This document shows positions 7,029-13,052 of a DNA stretch of 13,052 nucleotides, piece after piece. The stretch's first letter is position 1; every line of letters begins with the position of its first letter. A model generated the notes under the pieces. It was not told where the DNA came from. It saw only the letters and a list, made by a program, of their open reading frames with translations, and did no database searches. Source of the stretch: JBDIBB01 sp039812685. Its GTDB lineage: Bacteria > Acidobacteriota > Vicinamibacteria > Vicinamibacterales > JAFNAJ01. The position numbers were made by a program, and so were the translations under genes. Location: contig JBDIBB010000108.1 of assembly GCA_039812685.1 (NCBI GenBank), positions 1 to 13,052 of the forward strand, written 5' to 3'.

Positions 7029-7853
7029 ATGCCAGTCGACCCGCTGTTGCGCGCCACCGCCGTCGACGCCGTGCTTCGTGCCGGCGCCGTCCAACTCCAG
7101 CACTTCCGCCGTGACGTCCACGTCCAGCGCAAGACCTCGTCGATCGATCTCGTGACGCAGGTGGACGTGGCCGTGGAGCGCGAGTTCCGCGCCTGCATCG
7201 CCGAGCGGTTCCCCTCACACCAGGTGCTCGGAGAGGAGTTCTCCACCGAGATCGGCGCCGAACCCGCCGCCGGACCCTGCTGGGTGTTCGACCCGCTGGA
7301 CGGCACGACCAACTTCGCGCACGGCCTGCCGATTTTCTGCGCGTCGCTCGGCCTCGAGATCGATGGAGTGGCGGTGCTCGGCGCGGTCTACGACGCCACG
7401 CGCGGCGACCTGTTCGTCGCCGAGCGCGGGCAGGGCGCCACCTGGAACGGCGTGCCGATTCGCGTCTCGCGGGCCCAACGCCTGGGCGACGCGATGCTGT
7501 GCACGGGGTTCCCGTACGACATCCACCAGACGCGGGACGACGTCGTGGGCCTGTTCTCCGAATTCGTGGGCCAGGCGCGCGCGGTGCGCCGCCTCGGCTC
7601 GGCCGCGCTCGACCTGTGCTACGTGGCGGCGGGCTGGTTCGACGGGTTCTGGGAGGCGCGGCTCAAGCCATGGGACACCTGCGCCGGGGCGCTGATTGTC
7701 GAGGAGGCTGGCGGCAGCGTGACGCGGTGGGATGGAAGTCCTTATCAATCCCGTGCTCTGGGCCTGGTGGCCTCCAACGGGGACATCCATGCGGCCATGC
7801 TGGGCGTCATCGCCGGCTTCGGCGCGCGGCGTGCTCGGCAACGGACGGAGTGA
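7029..7853 (+). CDS. suhB: Inositol monophosphatase family protein (SuhB-like)
   Basis: Mg2+-dependent, Li+-sensitive phosphatase family that hydrolyses inositol-1-phosphate and related sugar or nucleotide phosphates; the exact substrate cannot be read from sequence. The 274-residue protein shows the complete metal site: LVTQVD (41-46), GEE (68-70), DPLDGTTNF (88-96) and WDTCAGA (215-221). GFPYD and the downstream RRLGSAALDLCYVAAG stretch (188-202) are the usual conserved core. It could act in inositol synthesis or, like E. coli SuhB, also in RNA regulation. The last residues (ARRARQRTE) are a basic tail. It follows the anti-sigma-type gene by 67 bases but may have its own promoter. Confidence 0.88.
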   Translation: MPVDPLLRATAVDAVLRAGAVQLQHFRRDVHVQRKTSSIDLVTQVDVAVEREFRACIAERFPSHQVLGEEFSTEIGAEPAAGPCWVFDPLDGTTNFAHGLPIFCASLGLEIDGVAVLGAVYDATRGDLFVAERGQGATWNGVPIRVSRAQRLGDAMLCTGFPYDIHQTRDDVVGLFSEFVGQARAVRRLGSAALDLCYVAAGWFDGFWEARLKPWDTCAGALIVEEAGGSVTRWDGSPYQSRALGLVASNGDIHAAMLGVIAGFGARRARQRTE

Positions 7854-8015
7854 ACTCATCGGTGGACGATGCGGCGCGGCCGCTTCGCGCGCTTGTGCGA
7901 TTTTCGCCATTTTCCGGCCGCTGCCCGCGCGCGCCCGCTGGCACACCCCCTGCTCCTGAGGTGCTCCGGGCACCGCGCCGGGCGCGGGCCGTCCAGGCAA
8001 CGCACGAGAACCAGG

Positions 8016-8036
8016 CGCGCCGCCCGTCGCGGCGCG
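8016..8036 (+). other. Perfect 8-bp stem-loop in the leader of the outer-membrane protein gene
   Basis: CGCGCCGC (8016-8023), a five-base loop (CCGTC) and GCGGCGCG (8029-8036) form a perfect stem ending 13 bases before the AGGAG ribosome-binding site. It would be very stable in RNA and could affect mRNA life or translation. In DNA this GC-rich such stems also arise by chance. Confidence 0.3.
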
Positions 8037-8049
8037 TGCGCCGCATCGC

Positions 8050-8054
8050 AGGAG
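8050..8054 (+). promoter_or_regulatory. Ribosome-binding site of the outer-membrane protein gene
   Basis: AGGAG with a seven-base spacer to ATG 8062. It is one of the few strong Shine-Dalgarno sites in the window and fixes the start of the secreted protein. Confidence 0.7.
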
Positions 8055-8061
8055 TGGTCCC

Positions 8062-8808
8062 ATGTGCACAGACAACCGCAGATCTTCCCAGGGCCGCCGG
8101 GGGTGGCGGCTCGCACGCGTCGGGCTGGCCGCGTGCGCGGTTCTCCTCCTCTGGTCCGCCCGGCCCGCGGTGGCCCAGGACGTGGTCGTGAGCCTCTACG
8201 GGGGCTATTTCAGCGTGCGCGGCGAAGACACCCGAGACGTCGACGACGTCATCTACCAGAACGCCGGGTTCCTCGCCTTCGACGTCCGCGACTTCAACAG
8301 CGGCACCTTCGGCGGCGACGTGCACGTGGGCGTGGGGCGGTTCCTCGAGGCGGGCGTGGGCGTCGGCTTCTACCAGCGCACCGTGCCCACCGTCTACCTC
8401 GACTACGTCGATGCGAGCGGCTACGAACTCGAGCAGGAGCTGAAGCTGCGACAGGTGCCGGTGAACTTCACCGCCCGCATCTTTCCCTTCGGGCGCGATC
8501 TCGGCATCCAGCCCTATGTCGGCGGCGGCATCGCGCTCGTGAACTGGCGCTACAGCGAGCAGGGCGACTTCATCGACTTCAACAACCGCGGCGAGATCTT
8601 CCGCGACCGGTTCGTGGACGAGGGCAACACGCTGGCGCCGCTGGCCGTGGCGGGCATCCGGTTCGGCGCGATCGAAGGCATCAGCGTCGGTGGTGAGTTC
8701 CGCTACCAGGGCGGCAAGGCCGACCTGGATCACAGCCTGGGCTTTGCCGGCGACAAGGTCGATCTGGGCGGCTACTCGGGGTTGTTCACGGTGCAGTTCC
8801 GGTTCTGA
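8062..8808 (+). CDS. Outer-membrane beta-barrel protein with signal peptide
   Basis: A 248-residue exported protein. The N-terminus is basic (RR at 6-7, 12-13), followed by a hydrophobic core (VGLAACAVLLLW) and a clear signal peptidase I site AVA|QD at 36-40. The mature part consists of alternating amphipathic strands rich in Gly and aromatics (SLYGGYFSV, VGVGFYQRT, IQPYVGGGIALV, VGGEFRYQGG) and ends in VQFRF. A C-terminal Phe is the usual BAM-recognition signature of outer-membrane proteins. Size suggests an 8-10-strand barrel of the OmpW/OprF-like or PF13505 (OMP_b-brl) type; its ligand or role is unknown. It is a single-gene unit, 208 bases downstream of the phosphatase gene and convergent with the membrane glycosyltransferase. 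Confidence 0.82.
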   Translation: MCTDNRRSSQGRRGWRLARVGLAACAVLLLWSARPAVAQDVVVSLYGGYFSVRGEDTRDVDDVIYQNAGFLAFDVRDFNSGTFGGDVHVGVGRFLEAGVGVGFYQRTVPTVYLDYVDASGYELEQELKLRQVPVNFTARIFPFGRDLGIQPYVGGGIALVNWRYSEQGDFIDFNNRGEIFRDRFVDEGNTLAPLAVAGIRFGAIEGISVGGEFRYQGGKADLDHSLGFAGDKVDLGGYSGLFTVQFRF

Positions 8809-8841
8809 CGGCAGGCGCGTGCGGCCCACCCCGCCCGCGGT

Positions 8842-10356
8842 TCACGGCAGGTGGCGATCGCCCGGCTCGTCGCGGCGATAGAGCGCCACACCGGCGGCCT
8901 CGGCGACGCGAGCGAATCCCTGCACGAACGCGGGGAATCGCTCGCGGCGCTGCGTGAGGACGTCGCCGCCCTCGGCCTTCTCCTCGAACAGGATCCACTG
9001 CACGTGCCGGCGCGGATCCTCCAGCGCGTCGGGCCACACGTCGTCGGTGCCCTCGTGCACGAAGTCGTCGAGCCGGAACCCCGCCGACGCCATCTCCTGC
9101 ATGTAGTGGGCGAGCGAGCCCATGCTCGCGAGGATCTTGTGGCGCGGCCGATCGAACTCGCGCGCCAGTTGCGCCGTGACCGAGGCGCGGTCGGCGATGT
9201 TCGGCCGGTCCCACTGTGCCTCGACCACCATCGGCGCCGAGGGATCGAGCGGCGGGGTCTCGACCAGCGCCGTCCCGATCACCAGGGCGGCGGCCGCGAG
9301 GCGGAGCCAGCGCCGCGGCCACGCGGCCACCGCGAAGCCGGCCAGGACCGCCGTCGCGAGGACGAGCGCCACCATGTAGCGGATGCGGAACGGGTGGCCC
9401 TGGAGGAATGCGTAGAAGGGCAGCGCGGCGGTGCCGGCCAGCGCGAGGGTCATCCAGGCCCGGGCGCGTCGATGGCCTGGCGGTTGGCGCGCCCACCAGA
9501 GCGCGATGGGCGCCCCGGCCAGGGCGAACGTCGCGGTCCAGGGGCCCATCAGCCGCACGCCGCCCCATCCCACCTGCCACAGCGCGCTCAGAGGGTTGCC
9601 GTGCGCCTCGTTCTCGGCGACGAAGAATCCTCCCGTCGTGAACCACACCCCTGTGCTCACGCGGCTGTTGACGAGGAAGAGCCCGATGGCGATGGCGGGC
9701 CACATCGCCAGCCCGATCACGCGCGCCAGGCTGGTCCGCCACGCATGGGCCGTCGCGCCGTCGGCGCGTGCGCGCGCCATCCATGCCGCGACGAGCAGGG
9801 CGGGGGCGACGGGCCACGCCTCGTAGCGCGTGAGCACGGCCAGGGCCAGCGCGACGCCGGGCCAGGTGGCGCTCACGCGAGACCCGGGAGCGGCCCACGC
9901 CGTGACGGCGAGCGCCGAAGCTGCGAGCAACCCGAAGAGCAGCGCCTCGGTCATCGGCGTCGACTGGAGGTAGAGCACGTTCGGGTTGCCGGCGAACACC
10001 GCCCATGCGGTTGCCGCAGCCAGCCGCGATCCGGACAGGCGCCACGTGAGGGCGGCCAGCGCCGTGGCGGCCAGGACGAAACCGAGCACCGAGATGACTG
10101 CTCCCGACAGCCCGGTGCGATACCAGGAGTCCACCTGGACCGGCCACGCGTTGAGCACGTGCGGCAGCGGGAGCCACACGCCGCCGAACTGCTTCCAGCC
10201 CGGCGTGAGGCTGTCGGCGACGCGGCGCGCCACCACCAGATGGGCCTTGGCGTCGTAGTGGCTGAGCGTCAGGTCGAGCGCGGCGTAGTGAAGGGCGGCC
10301 ATCACGCCGGCGGCGGCTGAGGCAAGCGCGATCCAGGTAAGGCCGGAGCGGGTCAT
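8842..10356 (-). CDS. GT-C-type integral membrane glycosyltransferase (PMT/ArnT-like), putative
   Basis: A 504-residue polytopic protein with roughly nine or ten hydrophobic segments in the first ~360 residues and a soluble C-terminal domain (about 365-504, with few hydrophobic stretches). An acidic residue right after the first helix (LSHYDAKAH, D35) matches the conserved catalytic-loop aspartate of GT-C enzymes. These use polyprenyl-phosphate-linked sugars as donors at the outer face of the membrane. TPMTEALLFGLL and LTRYEAWPV are further family-like segments. The exact family (GT39/GT83 or an uncharacterised clan member) and acceptor are not determinable here. The start ATG at 10356 has no Shine-Dalgarno. 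It is divergent from the DedA-family and GT2 genes, which could supply and recycle its lipid-linked donor. Confidence 0.7.
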   Translation of the reverse strand: MTRSGLTWIALASAAAGVMAALHYAALDLTLSHYDAKAHLVVARRVADSLTPGWKQFGGVWLPLPHVLNAWPVQVDSWYRTGLSGAVISVLGFVLAATALAALTWRLSGSRLAAATAWAVFAGNPNVLYLQSTPMTEALLFGLLAASALAVTAWAAPGSRVSATWPGVALALAVLTRYEAWPVAPALLVAAWMARARADGATAHAWRTSLARVIGLAMWPAIAIGLFLVNSRVSTGVWFTTGGFFVAENEAHGNPLSALWQVGWGGVRLMGPWTATFALAGAPIALWWARQPPGHRRARAWMTLALAGTAALPFYAFLQGHPFRIRYMVALVLATAVLAGFAVAAWPRRWLRLAAAALVIGTALVETPPLDPSAPMVVEAQWDRPNIADRASVTAQLAREFDRPRHKILASMGSLAHYMQEMASAGFRLDDFVHEGTDDVWPDALEDPRRHVQWILFEEKAEGGDVLTQRRERFPAFVQGFARVAEAAGVALYRRDEPGDRHLP

Positions 10357-10420
10357 GGGGACGGACAGCGCGCGACGATGGGGTCCTCCTCGACGAAAAC
10401 CGCCGGCACGCCGAAGCCGT

Positions 10421-10430
10421 AGGATACACT
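10421..10430. promoter_or_regulatory. Possible divergent promoter core between the GT-C and DedA-family genes
   Basis: In the 135-base divergent gap, AGGATACACT contains TACACT (plus strand, 10425-10430) and, on the other strand, TATCCT (10426-10421). Both are -10-like and overlap. The plus-strand string repeats that before the phosphatase gene at 7029. No -35 hexamers are convincing. Confidence 0.3.
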
Positions 10431-10491
10431 GTCGGCCCGGCCGGCCCGACCCGCCGCGCGCCCGCGATCTCCGAGCTCCCGCATCGACCCG

Positions 10492-11118
10492 ATGAAGTCG
10501 ATTCTCTCAGCCATCCATGCGTTTGCCGTCGGCATCGGCGGCCCGGGCCTGTTCCTGATCGCGTTTCTCGACTCGTCGTTCCTCTCGTTCCCGCAGGTCA
10601 ACGACCTGCTCATCGTCCTGATGGTGGCGCGAGCGCCGTCGTGGATGCTGTATTACGCGGCGATGTCGACGCTGGGGTCGCTTGCCGGCAGCCTGGTGAT
10701 CTACGAGGTGGCCCGCCGCGGGGGGCAGGCGTTCCTGCGCCGGCGGCTGAGCCCGCGGCGGATCGAGCGCGGCGTCCGGCTCTTCGATCGCTACGGCGTG
10801 CTCACCGTGCTGGTGCTGTCGGTGCTGCCGCCGCCGGCGCCCTTCAAGCTGTTCGTGCTGCTGGCCGGCGTGACCCGGATGGCACGCTGGCCGTTCGCGC
10901 TGTCCATCCTGGCCGGCCGCGGGGCACGGTACCTGCTCATCGGCCTGCTGACGGTGTGGTACGGCGAGCGGGCGCTTCAGTTCCTGCGGACCAATGGCCC
11001 GCTGGTCGCCTGGGTGGCCGCGGCGATCGTGATGACCGGCGCCGGGGCCTGGTACCTCGTGCGCAGGCGGCGCGGGGGGCAGGCCCCCGCGGAGGCCGCC
11101 GCGGTCGATCGGCTATAA
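10492..11118 (+). CDS. DedA/YqaA-type VTT-domain membrane protein
   Basis: A 208-residue inner-membrane protein of the DedA/VTT (SNARE-associated) superfamily. Some DedA proteins flip undecaprenyl phosphate or other phospholipids across the membrane. Visible features: re-entrant-type N-terminal segment with LIAFLDSSFLSFPQVND (D27 and the Pro/Asn/Asp run), GSLAGSLVIYEVARRGG (62-78, the usual Gly-rich helix and basic end), LPPPAPFKLFVLLAG (112-126) and GRGARYL (142-148). A C-terminal helix is followed by a basic tail. The pattern fits the YqaA/DedA branch without pinning a substrate. ATG 10492 has no Shine-Dalgarno. Its TAA stop lies within the TATAAT box of the next gene. Confidence 0.78.
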   Translation: MKSILSAIHAFAVGIGGPGLFLIAFLDSSFLSFPQVNDLLIVLMVARAPSWMLYYAAMSTLGSLAGSLVIYEVARRGGQAFLRRRLSPRRIERGVRLFDRYGVLTVLVLSVLPPPAPFKLFVLLAGVTRMARWPFALSILAGRGARYLLIGLLTVWYGERALQFLRTNGPLVAWVAAAIVMTGAGAWYLVRRRRGGQAPAEAAAVDRL

Positions 11119-11119
11119 T
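11114..11119 (+). promoter_or_regulatory. Consensus -10 box (TATAAT) for the GT2 gene, overlapping the preceding stop codon
   Basis: A perfect TATAAT contains the TAA stop (11116-11118) of the DedA-family gene. The GT2 ATG at 11135 follows after 15 bases, so a transcript from here would have a leader of roughly 8-10 bases. No -35 is seen 16-18 bases upstream, where the sequence is G/C-rich. Confidence 0.4.
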
Positions 11120-11134
11120 CGCCCGACTTTTCGC

Positions 11135-12079
<945 letters not shown>

Positions 12080-12254
12080 CAGTCCGTGGTGGAAGTGCCG
12101 CGTCGCACCGAGACGGGCGCGGCGCCCGGCTGGCCAGGCGCGACGACCGAGAATACGGCCAGTATTTGAGGGAGGAGCAACGCCGCCAGCCGGGATGCCC
12201 CACCCGTCGAATGCAGCGCCACTTTCGCCACGGGCTGCCAGGGGGCCAGACACA

Positions 12255-12275
12255 GCCGGTCCCTGCCGGGACGGC
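12255..12275. terminator. Hairpin in the convergent gap after the GT2 gene
   Basis: GTCCC (12259-12263), loop TGCC and GGGAC (12268-12272) form a stem that extends by three more pairs (GCC/GGC) across one bulged G. It lies in the 249-base gap between convergent GT2 and EF-hand stops. No T-tract follows on either strand, so terminator function is only suggested by position. The rest of this gap shows no credible gene. Confidence 0.25.
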
Positions 12276-12328
12276 GCCGTCGTGGGAATCCGCCGGCGGA
12301 CGCACTGGGCTGGCGTTGCGCGGAGGCC

Positions 12329-12841
12329 TTATCCGTTCTCGGCCTGCCAGGTAAACGCCGGATCGCTGCCGTCGGCGCCCCTGAGGAAGTCCACCGTGAA
12401 GGTGCCCTGCCAGTTGGTGAACGAGAACTTGTCGCCCTGCACCCAGTTCACCTTGTGTCCGAGCGCCTCGAACTCGGCCTTGACGTTGCTGTTGAACCAC
12501 TGCTCGGCTTCGGACTTGGTCCGTGGCATCGAGCCTGAGCGGCTGGCGAGCATCGCGAACGCGTCCTTGGCCGATTTCTGCACGTCCTGGGCGCGCGCGA
12601 GGTCGAAGCCCTCGAACCGGCCGGTGGTCGCCGCCAGGCCGACGATCGGCGTGGAGGCCGTCGTGGTCTTGTAGGCGTTGGTCGTGGTGGCCGGCACGTT
12701 GAACTGCGCGGCGAGTTGCGTCACGAGCTTGCCGAACTCGTCGGTGCTGAGCTTGCCGTCGCCGTTGCTGTCGAAATTCTTCACGAGCAGGCTCGCGAGT
12801 TCCTGGAGTGAGTTTCCGGACGTCACCGAGTTGATCGACAT
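12329..12841 (-). CDS. Small EF-hand calcium-binding protein, function unknown
   Basis: A 170-residue soluble protein with one canonical EF-hand loop, DSNGDGKLSTDE (24-35). The calcium ligands are D24, N26, D28, S32 and the bidentate E35, flanked by hydrophobic helices (LASLLVKNF before, FGKLVTQLAAQF after). The Ser/Asn-rich N-terminus (MSINSVTSGN) is not a Sec signal peptide; such ends occur on flagellar or type III exported proteins, but that is only a resemblance. A Thr/Ala linker (50-65) leads to a helical and then aromatic, beta-looking C-terminal half (WFNSNVKAEF, NWQGTFTVDF, FTWQAENG) that I do not recognise. It is a single-gene unit with a strong AGGAGG site and a probable sigma-54 promoter, so expression is likely tightly controlled. 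Confidence 0.8.
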   Translation of the reverse strand: MSINSVTSGNSLQELASLLVKNFDSNGDGKLSTDEFGKLVTQLAAQFNVPATTTNAYKTTTASTPIVGLAATTGRFEGFDLARAQDVQKSAKDAFAMLASRSGSMPRTKSEAEQWFNSNVKAEFEALGHKVNWVQGDKFSFTNWQGTFTVDFLRGADGSDPAFTWQAENG

Positions 12842-12848
12842 CAGCTTT

Positions 12849-12854
12849 CCTCCT
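12849..12854 (-). promoter_or_regulatory. Strong ribosome-binding site of the EF-hand gene
   Basis: On the minus strand AGGAGG (12854-12849) stands seven bases before the ATG at 12841. It is the best Shine-Dalgarno in the window and fixes the start. Confidence 0.8.
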
Positions 12855-12869
12855 CGAGCGAGACGCTCG
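12855..12869 (-). other. Stem-loop at the predicted 5' end of the EF-hand mRNA
   Basis: On the minus strand CGAGCG (12869-12864), loop TCT and CGCTCG (12860-12855) form a perfect six-pair stem directly before AGGAGG. With transcription starting near 12872, the hairpin would occupy about +4 to +18, a position where such stems protect mRNAs from 5'-end decay. Confidence 0.4.
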
Positions 12870-12882
12870 CGGCCGTCGTCAG

Positions 12883-12898
12883 TGCAATGCCAGTGCCC
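12883..12898 (-). promoter_or_regulatory. Sigma-54 (RpoN) -24/-12 promoter of the EF-hand gene
   Basis: The minus strand reads GGGCACTGGCATTGCA from 12898 to 12883. Against the sigma-54 consensus TGGCACG-N4-TTGCW, the -24 element is GGGCAC (five of six) and the -12 element TTGCA is perfect. The invariant GG and GC doublets have the required 10-base spacing. Predicted start is about 12872, giving a ~31-base leader with hairpin and Shine-Dalgarno. Sigma-54 promoters need an ATP-driven activator bound upstream; a matching dyad is present at 13005-13022. Confidence 0.55.
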
Positions 12899-13004
12899 AC
12901 GTTCAAGTCTTCCGCGGATTGGTCGATTATCCTGGGATTCCCGGCGTTCGCTCCGGCCTGGGCGGGTGTCGAGGTGCGCCGCATGACAGCACGACCGACG
13001 CGAA

Positions 13005-13022
13005 GTGTCGGCTTGTCGACAC
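13005..13022. promoter_or_regulatory. Perfect dyad, candidate activator (enhancer) site for the sigma-54 promoter
   Basis: GTGTCG-GCTTGT-CGACAC is a perfect 6-6-6 inverted repeat, about 130-150 bases upstream of the predicted sigma-54 start. A third GTGTCG half-site lies at 12966-12971. Spacing and symmetry fit an enhancer-binding-protein site, but no activator gene is in the window to match it. Confidence 0.35.
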
Positions 13023-13052
13023 CTCCAAATACTGGGTCGGGTCTATTTTCTG

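Larger units (their letters stand above)
12159..13035. repeat. 10-bp inverted repeat (CCAGTATTTG) flanking the EF-hand gene and its regulatory region
   Basis: CCAGTATTTG at 12159-12168 recurs inverted as CAAATACTGG at 13026-13035. Both copies point inward and continue as AGG (left) or GAGG (right). They enclose the EF-hand gene with its promoter. The word is AT-rich in GC-rich DNA, so a chance match is less likely than for a GC-rich word. They could be ends of a small mobile unit or two binding sites for one regulator. No transposase is present between them. Confidence 0.3.

Noticed and set aside
7893..7915. Terminator-like GCGA-TTT-TCGC followed by ATTTT after the phosphatase gene
   Set aside because: Four base pairs are too few for a credible intrinsic terminator. 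The AT-rich patch could equally be part of an unresolved promoter for the outer-membrane protein gene.
8806..8850. Short direct repeat (ACGGCAGG) on both sides of the convergent gap at 8809-8841
   Set aside because: Eight bases of G/C-rich sequence, partly within a stop region, is expected by chance; no longer similarity or mobile-element hallmark surrounds it.
12289..12300. Perfect 12-base palindrome TCCGCCGGCGGA
   Set aside because: It is composed almost only of G and C, has no spacer or conserved context, and such palindromes are common by chance at this base composition.
12166..12354. 62-codon plus-strand frame in the gap after the GT2 gene
   Set aside because: It is Arg/Pro/Gly-rich, contains no recognisable motif and overlaps the 3' end of the EF-hand gene on the opposite strand.

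Overview
The window reads as ordinary, densely packed chromosome from a very GC-rich, Gram-negative-type bacterium. An outer-membrane beta-barrel protein and a cytochrome c maturation (Ccm system I) cluster show a didermic cell. The style of the Ccm cluster (a long CcmD-like protein with a signal peptide, a 55-residue membrane protein after it, and a large membrane-anchored protein before ccmA) suggests Acidobacteriota, perhaps Vicinamibacteria. That placement is inference from memory of the families, not from a search.

Layout. (1) 2-3682, plus strand: the 3' part of a membrane-anchored protein, then ccmA, ccmB, ccmC, a ccmD-like gene and a tiny membrane protein, as one operon for heme export/handling in c-type cytochrome assembly. 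It ends at a hairpin in a 26-bp convergent gap. (2) 3709-6264, minus strand: aroA (EPSP synthase), aroK (shikimate kinase) and a metallophosphoesterase, tightly packed with a 17-bp aroA/aroK overlap; this is a shikimate-pathway operon. (3) 6497-7853, plus strand: an RsbW/SpoIIAB-like ATP-binding anti-sigma-type protein behind a promoter and a structured leader, then an inositol-monophosphatase-family enzyme. (4) 8062-8808, plus: a secreted outer-membrane beta-barrel protein. (5) 8842-12079: a GT-C-type integral membrane glycosyltransferase on the minus strand, divergent from a DedA/VTT membrane protein and a polyprenyl-phosphate sugar synthase (GT2) on the plus strand. Together they look like a lipid-linked sugar module. 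(6) 12329-12841, minus: a small EF-hand protein of unknown function.

The most distinctive signals are regulatory. The EF-hand gene has a near-consensus sigma-54 (-24/-12) promoter, a perfect dyad about 130 bp further upstream, a hairpin at the predicted 5' end of the mRNA, and a strong AGGAGG ribosome-binding site. A 10-bp AT-rich inverted repeat flanks the gene. By contrast, several housekeeping genes (aroA, the inositol-monophosphatase gene, the GT2 gene) have a TANNNT box only 6-15 bases from the start codon and no Shine-Dalgarno, which suggests leaderless or very short-leader mRNAs.

I saw no tRNA, rRNA, CRISPR array, insertion sequence, prophage or defence system. No gap between genes exceeds about 250 bases.
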